From: Cephalopachus bancanus
Taxonomy: Eukaryota; Chordata; Mammalia; Primates; Tarsiidae
Reading direction: 5' to 3'
Length of the DNA: 64,000 nt
Assembly: GCA_027257055.1 (NCBI GenBank)
Contig: JAPVLO010000233.1
Location: 1,116,001 to 1,180,000, forward strand
This document shows positions 22,856-33,079 of this stretch, piece by piece. The translations under genes and the position numbers were made by a program. Numbering within the stretch: position 1 is the first letter of the stretch; each line of letters starts with the position of its first letter. The notes under the pieces were generated by a model. That model made no database searches. It saw nothing but the letters and a program-made list of their open reading frames with translations, and was not told where the DNA came from.

Positions 22856-23158
22856 CTGGGGAGGATGGCTCACCTGGTGGCTCACACCCAGCACTTTGGG
22901 AGGCCAATGTGAGAGAATTGCCTGAGTCCACGGGTTCAAGTCCAGTCTGGGCAACTTGGTGAGACCTCGTCTCTACAATAAATTAAAAAATCAGCCAGGC
23001 GTGGTGGTGCATGCCTGTAATTCCAGTTATTTGGAAGTCTGAGGTGGAAGAATTGCCTGAGCCCAGCAGGTCAAGGTTGCAGTGGCCATGAGCATGTCAC
23101 TGCACTCCAGCCTGGGTGATAGCATGAGACTCCAACTCAAAAAAAAGTATTAAAAAAA
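22856..23158 (+). mobile_element. Alu SINE
   Basis: Dimeric Alu, more diverged than the next one, ending in an A-rich tail at about 23139-23158. It is preceded by AGAAAGTGGGCA in the host L1. Confidence 0.85.
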
Positions 23159-23166
23159 GAAAGTGA

Positions 23167-23443
23167 GCCGGGCTCGGTGGCTCAGCCTGTAATCCCGTGC
23201 CTTTGGGAGGCTGAGGTGAGTGGATTGCCTGAGCCCACGGATTCGAGACCCGCCTGGGCAACTTGGCGAGACCTCATCTCTACAATAAATCAAAAAATCA
23301 GCTGGGTGTGGTAGCGCAAGCCTGTAATTCCGGCTACTCAGAAGGCTGAGGAGGAAGGATCGCCGGAGCCCAGCAGGCGAGGCTGCGGTGGCCGGGAGCG
23401 GCCACCGCACTCCAGTCTGGGCGACAGAGTGAGACTCCAACTC

Positions 23444-23471
<28 letters not shown>
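23167..23471 (+). mobile_element. Alu SINE, young (CpG-rich)
   Basis: Starts GCCGGGCTCGG and keeps many CpGs (GGCCGGGAGCGGCCACCGC). The tail is AAAAGAAAAG-type. The word AGAAAGTG occurs before the first Alu, between the two, and after this one (about 23470), so both entered the same target site in succession. Confidence 0.93.
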
Positions 23472-23474
<3 letters not shown>

Positions 23475-24369
23475 GTGGGCAAAGGACATGAACAGACACT
23501 TCTTAAAGGAAGACATTAAAGCTGTCAACAAACATGAAAAAATGCTCTGCCTCACTAAGCTTCAGAGAAATGCAAATCAAATCTATAAGGAGATACTATC
23601 TAACATTGGTAAGGATGGCTATCTTTAAAAAGGAAATAAAACAAAGCAAACAAAAAAGCAGGTGTTCTCGTGGCTGTGGAGAAAAGGGAATTCTACGATA
23701 TTGGTAGGACTGTAAGCTACTTCATCCTGTGTGGAAAGCAGTGTGGTGTTTCCTCAAATAACTAAAAATTGAGCTACCATACAATCCAGTAATTCTACTT
23801 CTGGGAATCTATCCAGAGGAACATAAGTCACTCTGCCAAAAAAGACACCAGCACACATACATTCATTGCAACACTATTCACAAAAGGAAAAGCATTGGAG
23901 GCAACCCAGATAGCCACTGAAAGTGGATAAAGAAAGACTGGACAAAGAAATGTACATATATTCAATGAAATACTACACAGCCATAAAACAGAATATGTCT
24001 TTTGCAGCAACATGGATGCAACCACAGACCATCATTCTAAGCGAACTGTCACAAAAACAAAAAATGGAATACCACATGCTCTCACTCATAAGCAGGCCCT
24101 GATCACTGGTCACATGAGCACAAAGGTGGAAACAACAGATACCAGATACAACCAAAGCAGGGAGGGAAGACAACCACACACAACTAGGTCCCCTGTCAGG
24201 AAAAGACAGAGTTCGCTAGAAGCTTAAACTTCACCTACACAAAATTTACTTATGTTGTAAATCCTCCCATGTACTCCACAACTCTAGAAAAAAATAAAAC
24301 ATTTTAAAAAGACATGAAATATTTAAAAATTAATGAACACAGAGAGAACCCTTGCTACTTACCAGGAAC

Positions 24370-24595
24370 CTTGTTTTGTGCAATTACTCTTATTTAAACT
24401 TCATGATGACCTTTGATGGTCACGCTGCTGTCATTCCAATTTTATAAATGAGAAAACGGGAGCACAGACTGTTAAGTAAATTTCCTAAAATCACACAGCC
24501 AGTAAGAAAGGAATTACAGATAAAGGTGGAATGGGAACTATTTCTTATTACAAATTACTCCCTCTAATGCAACATTGACACTCTTCTTGAATCTT
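24370..24595. repeat. MIR SINE plus adjoining segment, copy A of a local direct repeat
   Basis: 24415-24510 reads like MIR (CCAATTTTATAAATGAGAAA, CTAAAATCACACAGCCAGTA). From about 24455 to 24595 the segment resembles 25860-26000, sharing the exact run CTATTTCTTATTACAAA and nearby words CTCCCT and CAACAT. Confidence 0.6.
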
Positions 24596-24801
24596 TTTAG
24601 GTGAGTTGTTATTCTGAGCAGCAGTTACTTTATTCATTTCATTAAGTCCTTGACACATTGGTGTATGCATTTTGCAGTTTTTGTTAAATGTATTCCCAAG
24701 CTTATTATTCTTTTTGTTGTTATTGCAAACTGATTTGTTTTCTTAATTTCGTTTTTGGGTTGTTCTTTGCTAATGTATGTAAGTACAATTGATTTTAAAT
24801 A

Positions 24802-25394
24802 CATGAGGGGGACCCAAGAAAACCAGGAATTATTATTTGGAGGATGGTCCCCTTGTAATACCTCCCTTGCTAAATAAGTGTTCTAGGAACCCATTGGCAT
24901 CAGTGTTGGCTAGTGTTGTTGTGAGAAGCTGTGTTTGGCTTCAGTGAAGTTTTTTTTGGAGAGTCTTTAAACATGTTTGCCCATTTCATAATGGGTGATT
25001 TACCAGTACACCTGCCTATACTGCACTGAATGTTCAGCAATTTTTGACCAAAAACGACCTGACCCCTGTGCCCCACCCTCCCTTTTCACCCGATCTCACC
25101 GCGAGCTACTTCTTTTTGTTTCCCCAGATTAAAATAAACAAACAAACAAACAAACAAACAAAAACTCTCAAAGGGAAACATTTTGCCAATATGGAAGAAA
25201 TGAACCAAAAAATGACAGAAGCACTAAAAATCATCAAAATTGATGAGTTCAGAAACTGTTGAGCAGTGGAAAAAAGCATCTCACTAGGTGTATTGCATCA
25301 AATGGAGAGTACTTTGAAGTACTTTGAAGTTTACACATATACAAATAAGTACACAACTTTTAAAAAATAATTCTGCTTTGTGGGAGTCCCCTCG
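24802..25394 (+). mobile_element. Internally deleted mariner transposon with TA target site
   Basis: Flanked by TA (24800-24801 and 25395-25396). The ends are inverted repeats: GAGGGGGACCC... on the left and ...GGGAGTCCCCTC on the right. A remnant of the transposase C-terminal half is readable at 25044-25262: PPFSPDLT followed by YFFLFPQ resembles the SPDLAPSDYHLF-type block of mariner transposases around the last catalytic Asp, and TLKGKHF follows. Most of the transposase gene is missing (593 bp against about 1.3 kb for a full element). Confidence 0.85.
25134..25166. repeat. (AAAC)n microsatellite inside the mariner transposase remnant
   Basis: Six or so AAAC units between the FLFPQ and TLKGKHF codons. 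The repeat keeps the frame open but inserts an unrelated KINKQTNKQ-type stretch. Confidence 0.9.
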
Positions 25395-25859
25395 TATTGA
25401 TCTTGTATCCTTCAGTATTGCTGAACTTTATCAGACCTAATAACTTTTTAGTGAATTTATTATAAATTTCCAAACACATTGTATCATCTACAAACAGAAA
25501 TATATTTATATATTTCAAATGTAGATGTCTTTTACTTAATTTTTATTGCCTAACTGACTTGCTTAAAAATCTTTGGTACATATTGAAGAGAATGGCAAGA
25601 GGGGACATTCTTGTCTTGCTCTTGATATCAGAAGAAAATATTTGGCCTCACCATTATGACATTACACATGGGCTTATCATGTATACCCTTTATCAGCTTG
25701 AGGAAATTTCCTTCTATTCGTAGTTTGATGAGTGTTTTTATCATAAAAGAATATTGGAATTTGTCAAATTATTTTTCTGTATTGATTGAGATTATCATGC
25801 GGCTTGTGTCCTTTATTTATTCTATGGATGTAGTGTATTACAAAAATGTTATAAGTGAA

Positions 25860-26000
25860 AAAATGGCCACACAGAAGTTTCATTAACTTTGTGAGAATCA
25901 CACATCTAGTAAAATAAGTTACTACAAAGTTGAAAAGAGACCTATTTCTTATTACAAAGAGCTCCCTGTAATTCAACATCAACATTCGTCTTGAGCTTCT
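25860..26000. repeat. Copy B of the MIR-bearing local direct repeat
   Basis: Resembles 24455-24595 at roughly three-quarters identity by eye, in the same orientation. It lies directly before the poly-T at about 26001-26010 that marks the minus-strand L1 end. Confidence 0.55.
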
Positions 26001-26118
26001 TTTTTTTTTTAAACGTTTTATTTTAAAGATGTGGGGTGCAATTCAGGGTTAAGTATACAAATACTCATGATGCAGGTACCCTTGTTGATGAGATATACCC
26101 CTCTCCCCCAGCAGAATC
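26001..26118 (-). mobile_element. L1 3'-end fragment, young local family, minus strand
   Basis: A poly-T (from 26001) is followed by TGTGGGGTGCAATTCAGGGT and GATGCAGGTACCCTTGTTGA, the reverse of the 3' UTR seen at 22300-22385. It is inserted in the antisense old L1. Confidence 0.75.
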
Positions 26119-26500
26119 TCATCTTGACTTTCAAATGTTAAGCAAACTTTGTATTCCTGGGATAAATCTCATTGGTGATAGTGTGTAATTTTTAGTTTGC
26201 TGGTATTTTGTTGAGGATTTTTCATCTACATTTGTAGGATAAATTATTCTGTGGTTTTCATGTGATGTCTTGGTCTGATTGGGGTATCAGGAAAATGTTG
26301 GCCTCATATGATAAGGTGAAAAGTGTTCCCTCCTCTTCTATTTTTTAGAAGAATTTAAGAAAAAAGTTTGTTAATTGCCTTTTAAGTGTTCGGTAGAATG
26401 AACCAGCAAAATCATCAGGTCCTGGACTTTTCTTTGGGGGAAGTTCTTTGATTATTAACACATTCACAATTGGCAAATTTTTTACTTTCCTAATACTGAG

Positions 26501-27720
26501 AGCAGGTGAAAACAAATGAACAAAAAACAAAAAACTGAAGCTGGTCGCTGCAAACTTCTGTAGTTAAGCACAAGTGAAATGGTCTTTTCTAAATTGTCAC
26601 CTTTTTCACAATATAGCTGAAAGTTGCAGACATATCCAGTATTTGCCTCAGACACCACTCTAACTAGCATTCTGTATTTTGTATTTTTATTTGTATTATA
26701 AACCAAATATATACTGTATATGTCATATCTATATATATTTCTTCATTTACACTGCATCATTACACTACTTTGTGCATTATTTTCTGAGTGGCTGCTCTAA
26801 AGCTTACAATATGCATCTTACCTTGTCAAAATCTATTACGGATATATACTAACTTAATTCTAGTGATATATAGAAATGTTACTTCTATACAGTTTTGTTG
26901 TCTCTTTCCTCTGTTGTGCTATTCATCTTATACTGATTACATCCATATATGTTACAAATCCAGCAATACCTGTTATAATTGTTACTTAATATATTTTATG
27001 TCTTTTTAAAGAAGATGAGAGAAGAGTGGAGGGCAAGCATATATGTATAGAGTTTGTTAGATTAACCCTAAAGTTAGATTAACTTTATTATTTACCATTT
27101 CTGGTTCTCTTTATTTGTTCCTGTGGATTCAAGTTACCATTTGGTGTCATTTTCTTCCAGAATACCTTTGATCCTACCCAACCGTTTTGTGTTGCTATTG
27201 TCGTGTATGTTACAGTAATACATGGATATGCCTAATGATACAATTATGTACATATTGTTTTATATCATTTGTTTTAAAATCATTTCAATTAAAATAAGAA
27301 AAGGGAAGAAATATGCATTTAAAATGTCTTTTATGATAATATAACTACATTTACTGATGTTCCTCACTCTTTGCGGGGGGATTTGAATTACTACTTAGGG
27401 TAATTTCCCTTCAGTTTAAGGATCTTTCTTTCATATGTCTTGCAAAAAGGGTCTGAAGCAACACTGTCTCTCAGTTTTTGTATATCTGGAAGTGTCTTTA
27501 TTTCACCTTCATTTCTGAAAGACAATATTTCTGAACATAAGATTTTTAGCTGACAGCTTTTTGTTATTTTAGTACTTTGGATATGTCATCGGTTTGCCTG
27601 CTGGCCTCTCTCATTTCTGATAATAAGTCAGTTGTTAATTTACTGAAGTTCTCCAGTACATAATATTTTTCTCTTATTGCTTCCGAGATTTTTTTGCCTT
27701 TTTTTCATCTAGTAAACACT
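26501..27720 (-). mobile_element. AT-rich antisense old LINE (L1ME/HAL1-like)
   Basis: 27360-27640 is recognisable as antisense LINE ORF1/5' text: GTAATTTCCCTTCAGTTTAA, TTCACCTTCATTTCTGAAAG, TAGCTGACAGCTTTTTGTTA, CTGATAATAAGTCAGTTGTT. 26500-27360 is AT-rich and probably the same element, less certainly. Confidence 0.5.
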
Positions 27721-28219
27721 TAATTTTGTCCAACTTCATTGAGATATAATTGACAAATAAATATATATATTTATGGTATACAATGTGATATTTTGATACA
27801 TGCGTACATTGGCAAATTATTACCAAAATCAAGCACACTAACATTTTCAATGTAGTTACTATTTTTTCTTTTGTAGTGAGAACATTCAATATCTACTCTC
27901 TTAGCAAGTTTTAAGTATACAATGAAGTATTATTGACTATGGTTATCATGCTGTACATTCGATCTCCAAAATTTATTCATCCTGCATCACTGAAATTTTG
28001 GGCTTTTTTTTAACCCACATTTCCCCATTTCTCCCATCCCCACCCCCAGTCCCTGGCAACTACCATTCTACCCTCTGCTTTTATGAGTTCCACTGTTTAG
28101 AATTTCACATACAGACAATATCATGCAGTATTTTCTTTTTATACTTAGTCTAATGTCCTCTAGTTTCACTCATTTGTTATCACAAATGGCAGAATTTTTC
28201 TCTTTTTTAAGGTTGAATC

Positions 28220-28507
28220 TTTTTTTTTTGAGTTGAAATCTCACTGTCACCCAGGCTGTAGTGCTGTGCCATGCTCACCTCCACCACAGCCTTGACCTGC
28301 TGGGTTCAGGCGAACCTTTCATCTCAGTCTTCCAAGTGGCTGGAACTACAGGCGCGTGCCACCACGCCCGACTAATTTTTTGATTTATTGTAGAGATGAG
28401 GTCTTGCCAAGTTGCCCAGGCTGGTCTCGAACCCTGGGCTCAGGCAATCCTCTTGCCTCTGCCTCCCAAAGTGCTGGGATTATAGGCTTGAGCCACTGCA
28501 CCTGGCC
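28220..28507 (-). mobile_element. Alu SINE, minus strand
   Basis: Poly-T 28220-28229, then the reversed Alu ending GGCC at 28507. The target duplication AAGGTTGAATC (28209-28219) / AAGGCTGAATC (28508-28518) has one mismatch. Confidence 0.93.
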
Positions 28508-28564
28508 AAGGCTGAATCATTTAATTGTAGGTATATACATATGTACACATACTTATATAAATAT

Positions 28565-28668
28565 AGATAGAGAAAGAGGGAGGAAAGAAGGAAGGGAGGG
28601 CAGGAGAGGGAGAGAGAGAGGGAGAAAACAAGGGAGGGAGGGAAGGAGGAAGGGAGAGAGAACGGGAG
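28565..28668. repeat. GA-rich (GGAA/GAGA)n tract
   Basis: Nearly pure purine tract of GAAA, GGAA, GGGA and GAGA units, inside the antisense L1M. Open frames across it are low-complexity artefacts. Confidence 0.9.
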
Positions 28669-29334
28669 AATTTTCTTTATCCATTTGTCCATCAGTGGAC
28701 ACTTTAGTTGATTCCATATCTTGGCTATTGTCAATAACATTGCAATGAACATGGGAGTGGAAACATTGCTTCAATATAGAAATTTCATTTGTTTTGGATA
28801 CATACATCGCAGTGGGATTGCTGGGTCATATGGTAATTCTACTTTTAAATTTTTGAGGAAACTTCATACTATTTTCCATTACGGCTGTACTAATTTACAC
28901 TCCTACCAACATTGTTCTAGGGTTCCTTTTTCTTCGCGTTCTCTCCAACACTTGTTATCTTCCATCTTTTGATAATAACCGATCTAATAGATGTGCGGTG
29001 ATATCCCCATGTGGCTTTAAATTAAATTTCCCATATGATAGTGATGTTGAGTATTTTCTTGTTTACCTGATGGCCATTTATATGTTTTCATTTAAGAAAT
29101 GTCTATTCAGATCCTTTGCCCATTTTTAAATCAAGTTATTTGTTTCCTTGCTATTGAGTGGTTTAAATATATTGAATATTAACCCTTATAAGATGTATGA
29201 TTTGCAAGTATTTTCTCCTAATCTGTAGGCTGTCTCTTTACTCTGCTGATTGTTCCTTTGCTGTGCAAAATTTTTTTGGTTGGATATAATTTTAACTATA
29301 TATTTTTGCTTTTGCTGTCTGTTTTTGAGGGCCA

Positions 29335-30120
29335 TTTCTCTTTATCTTTCACAGAGGCTTTTGAATGTGTAGATTAATATTAATAAAATTCTTTGGATTT
29401 TTTTCTGATTCCCCTCTCTTTCCTTTCCTTCTGGTACTTCCATTATGCGTATATTCATTTCCTTAATGATGTTTCACATTTCTAGAAGTTTTGTTCATTT
29501 TTATTGATTATTTTTTCTTTCTGTTGTTTGCACTGCACAATCTCTATCTATATTTAAGTTTGTTGATTCTTTTTCAAATCTTAGCTTGGACCCCTTGAAA
29601 GAGCTTTTTAAAATTTCACTCGTTGTGCTTTTTAATTCTTGAATTTTCTTTTTTGAATAAATTATATCTATTTTGATATTTTCTGCTTAAGGAGAGAATG
29701 CCATTATACCTTTCTTTTTCTTCTTTAAACATGGTTTCCTTTAGTTCTCAGAGTGGATTGCCTGAGCCCGCGGGTTCGAGACCGGTCTGGGCAACTTGCG
29801 AGATATCATCTCTACAGTAAATCAAAAATTAGCCGGGCATGGTAGCGCACGCCTGTAGTTCCAGCTACTTGGAAGGCTGAGGCAGAAGGATCTCCGGAGC
29901 CCAGCAGGTCAAGGCTGCAGTGGCCGGGAGCATGCCACTGCCCTCCAGCCTGGGCATCATTGAGACTCCAACTCAAAAAAGAAAAAAAAACCAAACATAT
30001 TTCTAATGGTTACTTTGAAGCCACTTGTTAACTTTGTATAAAATATGTGTTAAGTTCTGTTAAATTTAATGTCTTGCCTTGTCACACTCAGTTTCTGTTG
30101 CCTGGTTGTTTTTGAAAAAA
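29335..30120 (-). mobile_element. Continuation of antisense old LINE (L1ME/HAL1-like)
   Basis: It contains TTCTGGTACTTCCATTATGC, GTATATTCATTTCCTTAATG and TAAGTTTGTTGATTCTTTTT in the order of antisense L1ME/HAL1. Interrupted by the Alu at 29751-29991. Confidence 0.55.
29751..29991 (+). mobile_element. 5'-truncated Alu SINE
   Basis: Starts inside the left monomer (GTGGATTGCCTGAGCCCGCG), runs to GAGACTCCAACTC and an A-rich tail. Confidence 0.88.
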
Positions 30121-31090
30121 ACTTTTCCCTGGGTATGAGTAATACTTCCCTATTTCTTTGCAAACCCTGGTGATTCTTGTTATTGTTTTTGAAAAGCAGG
30201 CATTTAAAATAATATATTGTAGCAACTCTGGATACTAATCCCCCACCGGAGGCTTGTTATTGTTTACTTTCCTATTTAATGACTTGGCTGGCTATTTTAG
30301 TGAAGTCTATTTCCCCTGATAATTATGGAGCCTCTGATTCTACTCCTCAGAGGGCATGGCATTGGACATGCACATAATCAGCCTGAGTGGACAACGGTTT
30401 TAGCGGAGCTTTTTACTGTCTCTTATTTTGAGGTTTTCCCAGAGGCTGGCTGTCTCTGTTGTTATCATAACCCGATGCTAGGCTTCACCAATAGTCAGCT
30501 GACTTCTCTTTTGTTTCCAACAAAGCCCTGCAACATAAGTTGTTCCACCGTGTTATACAGTTTAACTTGAGCCTCTTTTCAGAGATCATTTTTGAGCCCA
30601 GTCTTTGAGGTTTGTTCTGATCCCTGGAGGTACTCTCTTAGCTTTCCTTCTCTATGGTTCTCTCTAGTGCACAAACAGTCCTAGAGTTTAATCACATAGC
30701 TCTCAATCACCTGCCTCCTCTTCAATGCTTATCACCAAAATTTTTATTGCTTTTGAGAGCACCTTTATGCTTGCAACTCACCACTTCTTTCAAATAAAGA
30801 CAGTTATTTTATGGAGAACTTTGGCGCTCTCTGTTCTTATGGGCTGCCTCTGCCCCTGAGCAAAAACTCCAAGCCAATGTTTCAAAACTGGGTTCAAAGA
30901 AAACGGTCAGCTTCTCTTGGAGTGACAACTCTGTTTTAAGGCAGGATGCTGTCTTGCATCTCTTGGCATGGAACCTCCATCTTCCAGCAAGCTAGGCTGA
31001 GGGCAGTTAAGCCCCAGTATTCTCAGTCTGGCATATCTGGGATAGAAGCTCCACCCTACAAGTGTGGGCTTGGTGGAGGAAGTACATTCC
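30121..31090. other. No gene recognised; 30830-31088 LINE-5'-like
   Basis: 30830-31088 (GGCTGCCTCTGCCCCTGAGC, AGGCAGGATGCTGTCTTGCA, AGCTCCACCCTACAAGTGTG) looks like an old LINE 5' region. 30121-30830 is unassigned. The frames 30325-30570 and 30907-31092 have no known domain. Confidence 0.35.
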
Positions 31091-31091
31091 A

Positions 31092-31223
31092 CACAGGGAA
31101 GATCAAGAGAAGCTGAGCCATTTGGAATCGAGAGAACTGAAGATGTGCACTGGGTGCAACTGGCAAGAAAATGGGGAGGAGAAGCCTGTTCACTTTTAAA
31201 GGTAGTGACTTTTATATAACTTG
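31092..31223 (+). repeat. Inverted repeat, left arm (132 bp)
   Basis: Reverse-complementary to 31649-31780 at about 94% (around 8 differences), with sharp edges on both sides. On the plus strand CACAG is followed by a frame reading EDQEKLSHLESRELK...ENGEEKPVHF and then TAA. The other arm, on the minus strand, carries the same frame to the same stop. See the matching finding. Confidence 0.9.
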
Positions 31224-31648
31224 TCTTTCAGCTGCATTCATTTGGAAGTTAGTCTCTGTGATATGAAACAGGGGTGATGAAAACTCTGGTGGCCTGCTCC
31301 TCCTGAAGAGATAGCGGCCTTCCCTGGGTGTTAAGAACATCTGGGAGTGAGGGAGCCTTGTCTTTTTGGCCACACTCACCCAAAGTAGAGTTTTGATGAC
31401 ACTGGGTTGGGCTTGAGAGGAGAAAGGGAGAAGGCTGTGACTCAACACTGCAGACTCTCATTGTCCTTAAATGAATAGATAGAATAGATTTTCTAGAATA
31501 ATTTTTTTTCCTGTATGACTGCAGAGACTTTAAAGGGTTGTTTTTTTGTACAGCTTTTACTACTTCTTGTTTCCCTGGGGTGTTGTCCACAGAGCTCGCC
31601 ATGAACTGTCTTTCTTCAAAATGCGCAGGGTAGGATTGGATCCCCAAA
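31224..31648. other. 425-bp spacer between the inverted-repeat arms
   Basis: Unique-looking. It is part of a 157-codon minus-strand open frame (31249-31722) with no recognised domain. No known repeat family seen. Confidence 0.5.
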
Positions 31649-31780
31649 CAAGTTATATAAAAGTCACTACCTTTAAAAGTGAACAGGTTTCTCCTCCCCA
31701 TTTTCCTGCCAGTTGCACCCAATGCATGTCTTCAATTCTCTCGATTCCAGATGGCTCAGCTTCTCTTGATCTTCCCTGTG
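31649..31780 (-). repeat. Inverted repeat, right arm (132 bp)
   Basis: Reverse-complementary partner of 31092-31223. On the minus strand its entry TTTTTGTCCTCACAG resembles a splice acceptor more than the left arm's entry does. Confidence 0.9.
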
Positions 31781-32150
31781 AGGACAAAAATCAGTGGACT
31801 TAAATAGTTCGCAAAGAAGTAATTGGCTTCATATTTCACGTACTTCTTAATAAACTCATCCTTTCGTCCAGCAAGGCTTCCTGTGGGACACAAGGGAAGA
31901 GGAAATTCAGATCCAAGAGTGACTTTGGTTTTTACCTGAGTCTGAAGTAAAGTAAAACACCATACGTGTCACCGAAGAGGAGAACGGAACAGCTCCTGAC
32001 GGGGCATCAGGACCGTCATCAAGTTTCACAGGATGAGCTCTGGATGCAAAGCAAATGATTTTGCCTCACATGATTAGCTTAGAGGTGAGTAAAGGGAATA
32101 GATGTAAAACCGTCTAATAAACCAAGCAATATCCCACTTTTTCCTCCTTT
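31781..32150. other. No gene confirmed; open minus-strand stretches
   Basis: On the minus strand a frame of about 40 codons (GSLAGRKDEFIKK...) runs from about 31880 into the right arm of the inverted repeat. Another of about 50 codons lies at about 31915-32070. I do not recognise either. Confidence 0.3.
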
Positions 32151-32151
32151 T

Positions 32152-32443
32152 TTTTTTTTTTTTTTGAGTTGGAGTCTCACTCTGTCGCCCAGACTGGAGT
32201 GCAGTGGCCGCTCCCGGCCACCGCAGCCTCGACCTGCTGGGCTCCGGCGATCCTTCCGCCTCAGCCTTCCGAGTAGCCGGAACTACAGGCACGCGCTACC
32301 ACGCCCGGCTGATTTTTTGATTTATTGTAGAGATGAGGTCTAGTCAAGTTGCCCAGGCGGGTCTCGAACCCACGGACTCAGGCAATCCGCTCACCTCAGC
32401 CTCCCAAAGGCGCGGGATGACAGGCTGAGCCACCGAGCCCGGC
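32152..32443 (-). mobile_element. Alu SINE, minus strand, young
   Basis: Poly-T from about 32148, CpG-rich body, end GAGCCCGGCT. The flanks CACTTTTTCCTC / CATTTTTTCCTC form a near-identical target duplication. Confidence 0.93.
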
Positions 32444-32559
32444 TCATTTTTTCCTCTTTTATGCAGTGGACTTAAGCCTATGTGAATCAAATAACTCCAG
32501 TTAAAGAAGTCTTATGAAATCAATTATAAAAACAATTTCCTACTTGGATAATTATTTGC

Positions 32560-32665
32560 AAATGTATCTAAAAAATACTCCGATTCAGTTGTGGCTCTAT
32601 TGTCTAATCTGTAAAATGGAACGCGTAATAATAATAAGAGCTTTTCTGTTTAGTTCATTGGAATT
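32560..32665. repeat. MIR-like SINE fragment
   Basis: GTCTAATCTGTAAAATGGAA followed by AATAATAATAAGAGC resembles the MIR core and 3' part. Short. Confidence 0.4.
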
Positions 32666-33079
32666 TCATGGTTGATAACATAAAACAGTACGTGTGCTTT
32701 ATAATTTTTTAATTGTATACATGTATTTTTTGATATATTGCATATATTTGAAGCATTTACTTTAATGTCATCCAAAGGACCCACAAAAAATGGCAGGTGA
32801 ATGAAGACAAAGTGTGAATTTTGCTAGGTAATTTGTAGACTATCTCTAGCAGACACTCTCTCCTGTTTCAAACTCCTCCGGTTCTTCTCAGATCCCTGCC
32901 CTCTGCTCTGCTCCCTTCTCTGAAAGCAGTCACATTCACCTTAAACTCTACCTTACTGAAGATACCTGCTCCCTTTGTTTCCAGAGTGGATTTGCTTTTT
33001 GTGCGTCTTATTATGGGGCTTCCAAATAAGACTTTTTTGTGTGTAAATCACTCCAAGGCTAAAGTAATTTTGAAAATAC

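Larger units (their letters stand above)
22398..24315 (+). mobile_element. Second L1 3' half, sense, with two Alu insertions
   Basis: It starts within ORF2 (CTGCACCAACTCATCTTCGA), immediately after the A-run of the preceding L1, and ends near CTCCACAACTCTAGAAAAAA. ORF2 C-terminal text (AATGCAAATCAAATCTATAA, TACTACACAGCCATAAAACA) is broken. Its 3' end differs from that of the 16735-22397 element, so it belongs to another L1 subfamily. Confidence 0.8.
24600..26500 (-). mobile_element. Antisense old L1 ORF2, interrupted by mariner and by an L1 3' end
   Basis: Antisense ORF2 text runs 24605-24800, resumes 25397-25856 (GATCTTGTATCCTTCAGTAT to GGATGTAGTGTATTAC) and resumes again 26118-26480 (TTTGTATTCCTGGGATAAAT to CATCAGGTCCTGGACTTTTC). 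The interruptions are the mariner at 24802-25394 and the block 25857-26118. Confidence 0.75.
27725..29330 (-). mobile_element. Antisense L1M nested in the older LINE, with an Alu inside
   Basis: Begins with antisense 3' UTR (TTTATGGTATACAATGTGAT, GCATGCGTACATTGGC-like block) and runs through the ORF2 end (CCATTTGTCCATCAGTGGAC, GCAATGAACATGGGAGTG). The older LINE resumes at about 29340 with AGAGGCTTTTGAATGTGTAG, so this is a nested insertion. Confidence 0.65.

Noticed and set aside
23150..23482. 110-codon minus-strand frame
   Set aside because: It is the antisense reading of a CpG-rich Alu. The similar 106-codon frame at 51472-51792, which reads along a minus-strand Alu, is rejected for the same reason.
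28356..28748. 130-codon frame with Arg/Gly/Glu-rich repeats
   Set aside because: It joins an Alu to a GA-rich microsatellite and is not a protein.
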